Positions 51,493 to 60,151 of a stretch of DNA of 64,000 bases are shown one piece after another. The translations under genes were made by a program, and so were the position numbers. The DNA lies in NCBI GenBank assembly GCA_958439195.1, contig OY288159.1, forward strand, positions 1 through 64,000, read 5' to 3'. How positions within the stretch are numbered: the first letter of the stretch is position 1; each line of letters opens with the position of its first letter. Source of the DNA: an uncultured Paracoccaceae bacterium (GTDB lineage: Bacteria > Pseudomonadota > Alphaproteobacteria > Rhodobacterales > Rhodobacteraceae). The notes under the pieces were generated by a model. That model was not told the DNA's origin, ran no database searches, and was given only the letters and a program-made list of their open reading frames with translations.

Positions 51493-53472
51493 ATGTGTGG
51501 TCTGACTGGACTGGTTGATTTCAGGGCGGGTGATTTGTCAGCCCTTGAGACGACGGTAAATGCGATGACCGAGCAATTGCGCCACCGCGGGCCGGATGCT
51601 TTTGGCATATGGCGAGAGGATGGCATTTGTCTTGGTCATCGCCGCCTCTCGATCCAGGATCTGTCGGTGGCGGGCGCACAGCCCATGCATTCCCCTTCGG
51701 GCCGCTTTGCGATTGTCTATAACGGAGAAATCTACAACCATCTTGACCTGCGCCACGAATTGGAAGTTTCGGGTGATGCCCCTGCGTGGAGAGGGCATTC
51801 CGATACAGAGACTTTGCTGGCTTGCATAGAACATTGGGGGTTGGAGAAAACCCTTTGCAAGACCGCCGGAATGTTTGCGCTGGCTTTGTGGGACAAGCAG
51901 GAAAAGCAGCTCTTTCTGGCGCGGGACCGGGTTGGCGAGAAGCCGCTGTATTGGGGATGGGCGGGCGAGGTTTTTGTTTTCGGATCGGAATTGAAGGCGC
52001 TGAGGAAACACCCTTCATTTCCAAACGAAGTCTGCCGAGAGGCGTTGTCTTTATACCTTCAATTTTCCTATGTGCCTGCACCCTACAGCATCCATCCCGG
52101 CATCTATAAACTTGAACCGGGCTGCATCCTGAGCATGACAGGCCGTCCCCCAAGCCATCCGCCAGAACAGGTTCTGCGACCGGGAGACAACCACGAGACC
52201 ATTACAATCAGCAGATACTGGTCATTGAACGAGGTCATCAAGACAGGCGTCAATACGACGATACATGATGAAAACCAGGCCTTGTCGGAGTTGGATCAGA
52301 GATTGAGCCTTGCGGTGGACCGGCAGATGATTTCGGATGTCCCCATCGGGGCATTTCTATCGGGTGGTGTCGACAGTTCGCTTGTCGTGGCGACCATGCA
52401 ATCGAGGGCGCACAAGCCCGTGCGAACATTCACAATCGGATTTGAAGAGGCCAGTTTCGACGAGGCCCCCTATGCAGCCGCTGTTGCGGCGCACCTTGGG
52501 ACGGACCATACGGAGCTTTACGTTACAGACAACGATGCACGAGGCATTATTCCGCTTTTGCCAGAGATGTATGATGAACCCTTCGCAGATTCCTCACAAA
52601 TTCCTACGCATCTTGTTTGTGCGATGGCGCGAAAGCATGTCGTCGTGGCCTTGAGTGGGGATGCTGGGGATGAATTATTCGGTGGCTACAATCGCTATAT
52701 CTGGAGCGAAAGGATATGGCGGCAAATGGGTTGGATGCCGCAACCTTTGCGTCAAATGCTTGGTCACGCATTGACGGCGGTCAGCGTTGGCGGTTGGGAC
52801 CGATTGGGTGCTTTTGCGCCAATGTCGATGCAGGTCAGACATCTTGGTGAGAAAGTTCATCGGGTTGCAGATCGTTTTGCAGCGGTGAACGATCTTGATG
52901 CTTTATACCGCAGTCTTGTTCGTGAATGGCCGGCGCAGGATCTGGTGATCGGCAAAGGGGGGAAGACAGTTTCCGTTCTTGACGACCCGTTGCCTGACAT
53001 GCTTGCAAAGGATGCTGCCGCGCGGATGATGGCACAGGACTTTCGAAGCTATTTGCCGGACGATATTCTTTGCAAGGTGGATCGCGCGTCAATGGCGGTT
53101 GGTCTTGAAACAAGGGTTCCGTTCCTTGATCCCGACATGATTGCCTTTTCGGCAAGAGTGCCGATGACAATGAAGATCAGGGATGGAAAGGGGAAATGGC
53201 TTTTGCGCAAACTGCTTGATCGACATGTGCCAAACGCGCTGATTGACAGACCGAAGACCGGGTTTTCCATCCCCTTGGGCGCGTGGCTCCGTGGCCCCCT
53301 GCGCTTATGGGCGGAAGACCTGCTGTCGGTGGAGGTGTTGGGGCGTTACGGCCTTGTTGACCCAGTTCCTGTTCGCAAACTTTGGGATGAGCATCTGTCT
53401 GGTACGCGGGATTGGTCCCGCCGCCTTTGGATTGTCTTGATGCTGATGGCGTGGCGCCAGCGGTCGCAGTGA
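51493..53472 (+). CDS. asnB: asparagine synthase-like amidotransferase (glutamine-hydrolysing)
   Basis: Class II amidotransferase, 659 residues from MCGLTGLVDFRAGDLSALET with catalytic Cys2. The glutaminase half has RHRGPDAFGIW, LGHRRLSIQDLSVAGAQPMH and YNGEIYNHLDLR; the synthetase half has the PP-loop SGGVDSSLVVATMQS and LSGDAGDELFGGYNRYIWSE. In polysaccharide loci such enzymes usually amidate uronic acids or make an exosortase/EPS-related residue (XrtA systems often carry one), so it may not be a true asparagine synthetase. The longer frame start at 51460 would precede Cys2 and is rejected. GTGA overlaps the next gene. Confidence 0.9.
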   Translation: MCGLTGLVDFRAGDLSALETTVNAMTEQLRHRGPDAFGIWREDGICLGHRRLSIQDLSVAGAQPMHSPSGRFAIVYNGEIYNHLDLRHELEVSGDAPAWRGHSDTETLLACIEHWGLEKTLCKTAGMFALALWDKQEKQLFLARDRVGEKPLYWGWAGEVFVFGSELKALRKHPSFPNEVCREALSLYLQFSYVPAPYSIHPGIYKLEPGCILSMTGRPPSHPPEQVLRPGDNHETITISRYWSLNEVIKTGVNTTIHDENQALSELDQRLSLAVDRQMISDVPIGAFLSGGVDSSLVVATMQSRAHKPVRTFTIGFEEASFDEAPYAAAVAAHLGTDHTELYVTDNDARGIIPLLPEMYDEPFADSSQIPTHLVCAMARKHVVVALSGDAGDELFGGYNRYIWSERIWRQMGWMPQPLRQMLGHALTAVSVGGWDRLGAFAPMSMQVRHLGEKVHRVADRFAAVNDLDALYRSLVREWPAQDLVIGKGGKTVSVLDDPLPDMLAKDAAARMMAQDFRSYLPDDILCKVDRASMAVGLETRVPFLDPDMIAFSARVPMTMKIRDGKGKWLLRKLLDRHVPNALIDRPKTGFSIPLGAWLRGPLRLWAEDLLSVEVLGRYGLVDPVPVRKLWDEHLSGTRDWSRRLWIVLMLMAWRQRSQ

Positions 53473-54548
53473 AATTTGCTTTGTTTTCCAGATATGATCG
53501 CCTTGGAGCATCCAGTCGGCTGCGGCTGTTTCAATATGAAGGGTGTTTGCTGGATAGAGGCGTAGAGTGCGAGCGCGCCCCGCTCTTTTCGGATCAATAC
53601 CTGGGCAACCTTTATGAACAGAAAGGAAAGGCGCTGTCGGGCGTGTCCCGAAGCTACGGTCTGCGCGTCAAGGCGAGACGTGCTTTTGGGGGGCACGATC
53701 TGATCTGGATCGAGAAGGAGGCTTTGCCCTGGATTCCTTGGGCGATCGAGCGGTTGGTTTTGCCGCGTGGAGTGCCTTTTGCGGTGGATTTCGATGATGC
53801 GGTCTTTCACCGGTATGATCTGCATCGATCACGGTTTGTGCGGTCGCTTCTTGGGCAAAAGCTGGATCGGCTGATGGCGGCTGCGACGCTGGTAACGGCG
53901 GGAAATGAGTATCTGGCTGATCGCGCAAGGCGGGCGGGGGCAGCCTGGGTTGAAATCGTGCCGACCGTTGTCGATGCTGCGGCCTATTCCCCGTCTGGGC
54001 TGGATCGCCGGACGGGGACGCCGGTCATCGGCTGGATCGGGTCGCCCAGCACCTGGGATGCCTATATGGTGCCGATGATGCCCTTACTGACGGGCGTCGC
54101 GCAGGCCGAAGCGGCGCGCATTCGTGCGGTGGGTTCCGGGATTGGGGGGGATGCGCATCCGGTGCTGGATCGCCTACCCTGGACCGAACAAACGGAGGTG
54201 GCACGGATTCAGGAAATGGACATCGGCATCATGCCGTTGACGGATACGCCCTGGTCGCGGGGGAAATGTGGCTACAAGCTGATTCAATACATGGCCTGTG
54301 GCTTGCCGGTGATTGCATCGCCTGTCGGGGTGAATTGCGAGATTGTCGAGGACGGGGTGAACGGCTTTCTGGCCGAGTCCGAGGCGGAGTGGCAGGCGGC
54401 GTTGACGCGGCTTTTGCGCGACCCGGATCTGCGGCGCCGCATGGGGCAGGCCGGGCGGGCAAAGGTTGAGGCGCGCTACAGCCTGCAGGTCTGGGGGCCG
54501 CGTGTGGCCGACATCCTGATCAAGGCCGCAGGCAGGGGTGCGGCATGA
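53469..54548 (+). CDS. glycosyltransferase (GT4-like)
   Basis: 359-residue GT-B-like protein read from GTG 53469, which overlaps the asnB stop. N-terminal region FALFSRYDRLGASSRLRLFQ and C-terminal IGWIGSPSTWDAYMVPMMPL, GIMPLTDTPWSRGKCGYKLI, QYMACGLPVIASPVGVNCEI and EDGVNGFLAESEAEWQAAL are characteristic of the family found beside EpsG polymerases. Catalytic Glu-like residues lie in the GKCGYKLIQYMACG segment. It is directly followed by the polymerase (ATGA overlap). Confidence 0.87.
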   Translation: MKFALFSRYDRLGASSRLRLFQYEGCLLDRGVECERAPLFSDQYLGNLYEQKGKALSGVSRSYGLRVKARRAFGGHDLIWIEKEALPWIPWAIERLVLPRGVPFAVDFDDAVFHRYDLHRSRFVRSLLGQKLDRLMAAATLVTAGNEYLADRARRAGAAWVEIVPTVVDAAAYSPSGLDRRTGTPVIGWIGSPSTWDAYMVPMMPLLTGVAQAEAARIRAVGSGIGGDAHPVLDRLPWTEQTEVARIQEMDIGIMPLTDTPWSRGKCGYKLIQYMACGLPVIASPVGVNCEIVEDGVNGFLAESEAEWQAALTRLLRDPDLRRRMGQAGRAKVEARYSLQVWGPRVADILIKAAGRGAA

Positions 54549-55582
54549 TCTATGTGGCGGGCTATGTCGGCATGATGCTGCTGCGCCTGTCGCGGGCGCA
54601 ATACGGCTATGGGCTTTTGATGGCGGTGTTGTTCTTGTTTTCCGCCTTTCGCCACGAGGTGGGATGTGACTGGTCCGGCTATCTGAACCAGTACGGGATT
54701 TATGGTGGATACAGTTTCGCGGACATCCTTGCCACGCGTGAGCCGCTTTGGACGGCGATCATCGTGGCGCAGGTGCAGCTTGGCCTGCCCTATCCGTGGT
54801 TGAACGTCATATCGTCCGCGATCTTCTTTTTGGGCATTCACCAATTGGCAAAGCGGCAGCCCGATCGGTTGGGGTTTCTGGTGATGCTTTTCCCGATCCT
54901 GATCCTAAATCTGCCGATGTCAGGCATCCGGCAGGGAACGGCTGTCGGGATCATGGCGCTGGCCTTTCTTGCCTTTATGGATCGGCGGTTGATCCGCTAT
55001 GTCGCGCTGGTGCTAGTGGCGGCGGCCATCCATTCCAGTGCCGTCGTCTTTCTGCTGCTGGCACCCTTGGTGAATGGCGGGCTGTCACGCGGGCGAATGG
55101 CGCTGGCCGCGCTGCTGGCGATACCGGGGGCTGTTGCCCTGCTTTCCACGGATGCCGCCGAAACTGCGGCTTTGCGTTATGTGAATACCGGTGTCGATGC
55201 GGTGGGGGGGGCGTTTCGTGTCGCCTTGTCGGTTCTGACGGCGCTTTGGTTTCTGGTTTTCCTGCGGCGAAAATGGCTGATGACCTTTGCGGCTGACTAC
55301 AAGTTTGTGGTGATCGGATCGTTGATGATGCTGTCTCTGATCGTGCTGGTCGTGGCATCCAGCGTGATCGGTGATCGGTTGAATTACTATTTCATTCCGA
55401 TCCAGGCCATGATCCTTGCCCGATTGCCATATCTGCCGATGCGGCAGGGCAAGGCTATGGCGATTGCCCTGCCCTATCTGGGGCTGTTTGTCGTGCTGGT
55501 GACATGGGCCATGCTGTCATGGCATTTCCAGCAATGCTATCTGCCGTATCGCACCTGGATCCTGGGTGTTCCCGGCAGCTAG
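54545..55582 (+). CDS. EpsG family polysaccharide polymerase
   Basis: Integral membrane protein, 345 residues with at least nine hydrophobic helices. The loop FRHEVGCDWSGYLNQYGIYG after helix 2 and the ILNLPMSGIRQGTAVGIMAL segment (GxRQ) are the signature of EpsG/Wzy-like polymerases. It would polymerise repeat units on the periplasmic side. Stop TAG shares its CTAG palindrome with the convergent YdcF gene. No separate Wzx flippase or Wza exporter was recognised in the window. Confidence 0.88.
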   Translation: MIYVAGYVGMMLLRLSRAQYGYGLLMAVLFLFSAFRHEVGCDWSGYLNQYGIYGGYSFADILATREPLWTAIIVAQVQLGLPYPWLNVISSAIFFLGIHQLAKRQPDRLGFLVMLFPILILNLPMSGIRQGTAVGIMALAFLAFMDRRLIRYVALVLVAAAIHSSAVVFLLLAPLVNGGLSRGRMALAALLAIPGAVALLSTDAAETAALRYVNTGVDAVGGAFRVALSVLTALWFLVFLRRKWLMTFAADYKFVVIGSLMMLSLIVLVVASSVIGDRLNYYFIPIQAMILARLPYLPMRQGKAMAIALPYLGLFVVLVTWAMLSWHFQQCYLPYRTWILGVPGS

Positions 55583-56214
55583 GGTGCCGTATCCGCCGGT
55601 GGTGCGGAGCAGAGTTTTAGATGTGGTGCAGGCTGGCGCGCGGCGGGCAGCAAGGAATAGATCCAGGAATAGGCGAATTTACCGAATTCGATCCGCAGCG
55701 CCGCATCGTCGATGGCGGTTCGGGCCGGGGTGGTGCGGAAGATCATGGTCCCTTTGGGAAGGGCGCGTTCCAGTGTGATGGAGGCACGCGGCATGTGCGA
55801 GACGGATGTGACAAGGATCACTCCGCCTTTTGGGGGGGGATTGCCCAACCAGCAGGCCGTTTCAGCCGCGTTCTGGAACGTATCGAGAGGATCGGCTGAC
55901 AGTTGAATTTCGCCAGAGGCGAGGGCGGCGCGCGCACGGGATGAGAAGTTGAATTGATCGGCAAGTGTCGTGGGGCGCAGGCCAGAGCCGGGGCCGACCC
56001 CGCTGATCAGCAGTTGGTCCACCTTATCCTGTTCATAAAGCGCCAAGGCGGCGTCGATCCTGTCGAACTGACCCGTAAAGACAATGGCAGTTCTGGCTGT
56101 GTCGGCACCTGTCATGACGGGATCAAGGCGCCGCTGAAAATCCGCGACAATCACTATTGCCAGCAACAGAAGACTGACAATCATGCCTTCGAGTGCGGTG
56201 CGAATGATCTGCAC
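55579..56214 (-). CDS. second YdcF/DUF218 family protein
   Basis: 211 residues, with a signal-anchor helix (GMIVSLLLLAIVIVADFQ) and a DUF218 domain with the typical FTGQFDRIDAALALYEQDKV, LISGVGPGSGLRPTTLADQF, ADPLDTFQNAAETACWLG and VTSVSHMPRASITLERAL blocks. It is a shorter relative of the protein at 40776-41558. Convergent with the EpsG gene, sharing one CTAG for both stop codons. Reads downstream of the sugar transferase gene. Confidence 0.88.
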   Translation of the reverse strand: MQIIRTALEGMIVSLLLLAIVIVADFQRRLDPVMTGADTARTAIVFTGQFDRIDAALALYEQDKVDQLLISGVGPGSGLRPTTLADQFNFSSRARAALASGEIQLSADPLDTFQNAAETACWLGNPPPKGGVILVTSVSHMPRASITLERALPKGTMIFRTTPARTAIDDAALRIEFGKFAYSWIYSLLPAARQPAPHLKLCSAPPADTAP

Positions 56215-56281
56215 GAAGGATTGGCCTATGGTTCCGCGGACAGGGGGGCAGCCGGAGTTGTGTGCCGCGCTGCATCAAATC

Positions 56282-56959
56282 CTATCTTGCGCCAAATCCT
56301 GTAAGCATGACAACGACCGTTGCGATGACGATACCGGCATCCATGCGAAGTGACCGGTTGCGCACATAGATCGCGTCAAGGCGGGCCTTGCGGCAGACAC
56401 TTTTGTAATCATCTGCGTAGCCGGACCGGACTTGCGCCAGACCGGTGATGCCTGGAAGCACCGCAAAACGCCGATCATAGAACGGGATCGTGCGGATATA
56501 GGCCGTGGAATGTTCCCATGCATCGGGACGGGGACCAACAAGCGCCATTTCGCCGCGCAGCACGTTGATCAGGTTTGGCAGTTCATCCAGCCGCGATTTG
56601 CGAAGCAGGGCACCCAGACGGGTGATGCGGTGCCGGTCAAGCGGCGCGTCATGCGACCGGACAGCAACCGAAGACGGCAACATCGTGCGGAATTTCCACA
56701 TGCGGAACGCGCTGCAATCCTTGCCCATGCGCTTTTGGCTAAAGAACAGCGGGCCGGGATTGAAGATCGGGTTCAGCACCAACAGCACCAGCGCGACTGC
56801 AACCACAATGGGCGCAGCAAGAAGTGCGAAAGCCACATCCAGAATACGGGAAAACCGACGGTTGGTTCCCTTGCGCGCTTTTCCGGCATTTGCCGGGTAA
56901 AGCCCTGCCGGGGCAACAAAGTCTGCCCCCATTATATCAAATGCATCATCCAATTTCAC
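56282..56959 (-). CDS. undecaprenyl-phosphate sugar phosphotransferase (WcaJ/ExoY-like)
   Basis: Monotopic sugar-1-phosphate transferase that starts the repeat unit on polyprenyl phosphate, 225 residues. A membrane-inserted helix (RILDVAFALLAAPIVVAVAL and the following LVLLVLNPIF) is followed by the catalytic core: KRMGKDCSAFRMWKFRTM, LGALLRKSRLDELPNLINVL and RGEMALVGPRPDAWEHS, then GITGLAQVRSGY. It is shorter than WcaJ and resembles the single-domain ExoY form. Upstream lies a 345-base gap without genes. Confidence 0.92.
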   Translation of the reverse strand: MKLDDAFDIMGADFVAPAGLYPANAGKARKGTNRRFSRILDVAFALLAAPIVVAVALVLLVLNPIFNPGPLFFSQKRMGKDCSAFRMWKFRTMLPSSVAVRSHDAPLDRHRITRLGALLRKSRLDELPNLINVLRGEMALVGPRPDAWEHSTAYIRTIPFYDRRFAVLPGITGLAQVRSGYADDYKSVCRKARLDAIYVRNRSLRMDAGIVIATVVVMLTGFGAR

Positions 56960-57304
56960 GTACGGCTCCCGGCGTCTGTGGCAGCAGAAGGGTGTGAGCG
57001 CCCACCCAGTGAATATACATAAAGGTTAATGAAGGGGGTGTGTAAAACGCCGCGCGGTTTCAAGAATGTGGAAAAAATCAGGCAAGATTGGTGCGAATTA
57101 GGGGATTATCACAAAGATAGGCGCATTTTGCGCGGAGTCGCGCCCATCAGGGCCAACGGATTGGCCCGTCGGATCCTGCAAGAGCCGGAAAGACACGGCC
57201 TATTGGCATGCAATTTTGCACAGACTTCCCGCAAGAGTAGTTCTTGGGGAAAACTTTGCCCCAAATTGGCAGGATCAAAGAGAATCACCTTGCCGTGAAA
57301 ATGA
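56960..57304. other. intergenic gap with palindrome, no gene seen
   Basis: 345 bases upstream of the sugar transferase and downstream of the TPR gene, AT-richer than neighbours. TTGGGG (57244-57249) and CCCCAA (57259-57264) form an inverted repeat with A-rich and T-rich inner arms (AAAA / CTTT). It may be the TPR terminator or an operator. A TGGCATG...TTGCA sequence at 57204-57220 resembles a sigma-54 promoter on the plus strand but the GG-to-GC spacing is one base too long and no plus-strand gene follows. Confidence 0.5.
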
Positions 57305-59773
57305 TCAAGGCGTTGGTTTGGGTGCGGTCAGTTCCTGCAACAAGGCGCGGGCGCGATCCATCTCGGGTGTGGGGGCAAGATCGGCGGCGAGGTCGATGGC
57401 GCGGGTAAGTGCAGCCTTTGCGTCCTCTGTCCGGCCAGTTGCGGCAAGGACGGCACCAAGGTGGTATTGCACGGACGGATCTTCGTTCAGGGCCGCTGCC
57501 GCGGTTTCCATCAGCGGCAATGCCTCGGCGGAATTGCCGGTCAGGTGCAAAAGCCAGCCATAGGTATCCTGAAAGGCCGGAACCTCGGACGCGCGAAAAC
57601 GGCGGGCGATGCGGAAGGCGCGGTCGATGGCCTCTGGGTTTTCCGCCGTTTGCGACAGAAGGCTGGCCAGATTGTTGGCGATCACCGGGCTTGCGCCATT
57701 GCGGGCATAGATGCCTTCATACACCGCGACCGCCTCGGCCAGATTTCCCTGCGCTTGCAGGCGAGAGGCTTTGATCCACAGAAGATCGGCAGAGTCAGGC
57801 CGTGCCTTCAGGCCGGATTCGAGCAGATTGGCCGCGTCATCGGATTTTCCCTGGCTTTCCAGAATGCCGTAAAGCTGACGAACGGACAATTCATCGGCGG
57901 GGTCGATTTCCAGCAAGGCGCGATACCGCGCCGCCGCCTGATCCAGGCGTTGCTGTTCCAGATCAAGCGCCGCCTGTCGGTACAAAAGCGGGCGAGAGTC
58001 GGGACGGTCGGCAAGGGCGGTTGCCAGAAGGGTTTCGGCCTCGGCTGCCCGATCATCAAGGATCAGCGTGTTCGCCTTCAGCACGATCCAGGACGACGGA
58101 TCTTCGGCCTTGGCGATTTCGGCATCAAGAATGGCGATCGCCTCTTCAAACCGCTCCTGTTCGACGAGGACCGCGCTTTCCAACTGATTTGCCGCAGATT
58201 TGGCTTGCGCCGCATCGGACGACCGCAAAAGGCCAACCAGTTCAGCGGCGAGTTGCCAATCAGCCGTGGACAGCGCGATGGCAGACAGCATTTCAACCAA
58301 TCCGACATCGGCAGGATTTGCCTGCCATGCGCGATACAGCACCGACCGGGCGACATCGCCGCGACCCTGTTCTTGCAGCAACCGCCCGTAATCGCGGGCA
58401 TAGGCCGGTTCCAGCGGGGCAACTTCGACTGCGCGGCCCAGCGTATCGGCGGCAAGGTCGACCGATCCGTCGCGCAGATAGGCATTGGCGAGGGCGGACA
58501 GGATCCTGGGGTTGTTCGGTTCCTGGTTCAACGCGGCCCGCAGATCGACGATTGCGCCGGACGCGTCATCCTCGGCGACTCGCCAACCTGCGCGCAAAAG
58601 CAGGGCTTCGACATGCGACGCATCTTCCGCAAGAATTTCGGAAACGACTGCGGCAGCCTTTGGTTGGTCACCGATGGAGTTGAGCATGTTGGCGTAAAGC
58701 GCCTTGATGCGGCGGGTCTGGTTCGAAGGCGGCGCGCCGGAAATGATGGCCGCAACATCCGAAATGGCCTGTTGCGGATCGCCGGATTCAAAAGTGATGG
58801 ACGCCAGCATCGCGCGGTAGAGGCTGGCCTTTGGTTCGCCGTCATTGGCGGCGATCAGCGGCGTCAGTTCGGCGATTGCGGCATCTGGGCCTTTTGTGGC
58901 GCGCAGGAATTCGATCAGGCCGACATGGCCTTCAACCTCGGCGGTGGCTGCCCCGGCACGTTCCCGCAGAAACGCCTCGGCCCCCGCCAGATCATCGCGT
59001 GACAGATACCATTGCAGAAGGCTGGTAGGCAGTTGGGTGTCGGTCGGGAAAAGCGCAATCATGGTGCGGAATTGCGCGCTGATCAGATCGGGTTCATCCC
59101 TTTCGATCAGAAGCCGGAGTTTCACCTCTTGCAGGCTGTAATCCTTGGGTTGCTGGACAAGCGCCGCTTCGACCAGGGGCAGGGCGGTATCTGGCTGGTT
59201 CTGGTTGATCGCCTGATCGATTGCGATGCGGATCAGGGCTGGGTCGTCCGGGCGTGATGCGCGCAGGTCGGCAGCGCGGGCTGCCAGTTGGTCACGCAGG
59301 GCTGTATTGTTGTCTGCAATCGCCCGTTGGTAATCGCGCGCCAGAACAAGCGCCATGACCCTTGGGTCCGTGGGGGCGATAGACGCCGCAGCGGTAGTGG
59401 CCTGATCAAAATCGGCCCATGCCGACTGGCTTAACAAGATGGTCGCCACGGCAACACGGGATTCCAGATCGCTAGGCTGAAGTTCGGCAAGTTCGGTATA
59501 CTGCTGAAAGGCCGCCGCCAGATCGCCGGTTTCCAGCAACGTATCTGCCAGCAACTTTCGGGCTGTGTGCAGGTCTGATTTCACCGCCAAGGCATTGCGC
59601 AATTCCACCAATGCGCGCGGCGCATCACCTTCGGTCAGCAGGGTTTGCGCCGATGCGAGATGATCCGCGGCACGGTCGTCTTCGCTTTGGCAGGCAGAGA
59701 GCAGCAGCACGACCAGGACTGCTGTGGGCAAGGTGCGAGGCAAGCGGGCAAACAAACCTGACGCAATCGGCAT
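57305..59773 (-). CDS. prsT: PEP-CTERM system TPR lipoprotein (PrsT-like)
   Basis: 822-residue lipoprotein with signal PTAVLVVLLLSACQ (LSAC lipobox) and a mature part consisting almost wholly of tetratricopeptide repeats, e.g. ALVELRNALAVKSDLHTARK, AVATILLSQSAWADFDQATT and AYLRDGSVDLAADTLGRAVE. This matches the TPR protein found beside exosortase/EPS genes. It probably scaffolds the polymer export or assembly complex in the outer or inner envelope. Start 59773 is favoured by AAAGGAT at six bases; the longer frame at 59809 has no good site. Transcribed leftward, with its own intergenic region. Confidence 0.88.
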   Translation of the reverse strand: MPIASGLFARLPRTLPTAVLVVLLLSACQSEDDRAADHLASAQTLLTEGDAPRALVELRNALAVKSDLHTARKLLADTLLETGDLAAAFQQYTELAELQPSDLESRVAVATILLSQSAWADFDQATTAAASIAPTDPRVMALVLARDYQRAIADNNTALRDQLAARAADLRASRPDDPALIRIAIDQAINQNQPDTALPLVEAALVQQPKDYSLQEVKLRLLIERDEPDLISAQFRTMIALFPTDTQLPTSLLQWYLSRDDLAGAEAFLRERAGAATAEVEGHVGLIEFLRATKGPDAAIAELTPLIAANDGEPKASLYRAMLASITFESGDPQQAISDVAAIISGAPPSNQTRRIKALYANMLNSIGDQPKAAAVVSEILAEDASHVEALLLRAGWRVAEDDASGAIVDLRAALNQEPNNPRILSALANAYLRDGSVDLAADTLGRAVEVAPLEPAYARDYGRLLQEQGRGDVARSVLYRAWQANPADVGLVEMLSAIALSTADWQLAAELVGLLRSSDAAQAKSAANQLESAVLVEQERFEEAIAILDAEIAKAEDPSSWIVLKANTLILDDRAAEAETLLATALADRPDSRPLLYRQAALDLEQQRLDQAAARYRALLEIDPADELSVRQLYGILESQGKSDDAANLLESGLKARPDSADLLWIKASRLQAQGNLAEAVAVYEGIYARNGASPVIANNLASLLSQTAENPEAIDRAFRIARRFRASEVPAFQDTYGWLLHLTGNSAEALPLMETAAAALNEDPSVQYHLGAVLAATGRTEDAKAALTRAIDLAADLAPTPEMDRARALLQELTAPKPTP

Positions 59774-60151
59774 ACCAAATCCTTTACGGTCAATCAGCGT
59801 GACCGACATGCCCGCCCCGTGCGTTGCCTGCGTTCGGCCACCGGTTCAGGACTGTCGGTTCAGGGGCAAATTGCTGCGCGCAAACCACTGGACCTGATCA
59901 ACTGTTCATCACTTTGCACACAGCACCTAATTTCATTGGGATGCCGGGTGGACCAAACCTAGTCAACTAGTATTAATGTCAGCACTGGCAGAACGCGACG
60001 CCCTGGGTCATGCAGGCGGGTGATGATTACGGGCGCGGCGCGCCAATTTGGAAGACCGGCTGATGAATGGCTCTGGAATACGGCGGATGACGATCACAAC
60101 TTGCGATGTGATGGAATGCACGGGCAGGTTGCGCAGGATAGGGGCGTGATT
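59774..60151. other. divergent intergenic region with regulatory palindromes, no gene seen
   Basis: 378 bases between the TPR gene and the chain-length gene. It contains CTAGTCAACTAG (59959-59970, a 5-2-5 inverted repeat) immediately followed by ATTAATGTCAG (59972-59982), which matches 10 of 11 bases of the arm of the large palindrome at 41717-41742. These probably form the promoter/operator of the wzz-cpsD unit. The in-frame extension of wzz across this region is not conserved-looking. Confidence 0.45.

Noticed and set aside
57204..57220. Sigma-54-like promoter TGGCATG...TTGCA
   Set aside because: The GG-to-GC spacing is 11 rather than 10 bases, and it points toward the 3' end of a minus-strand gene with no plus-strand gene after it.
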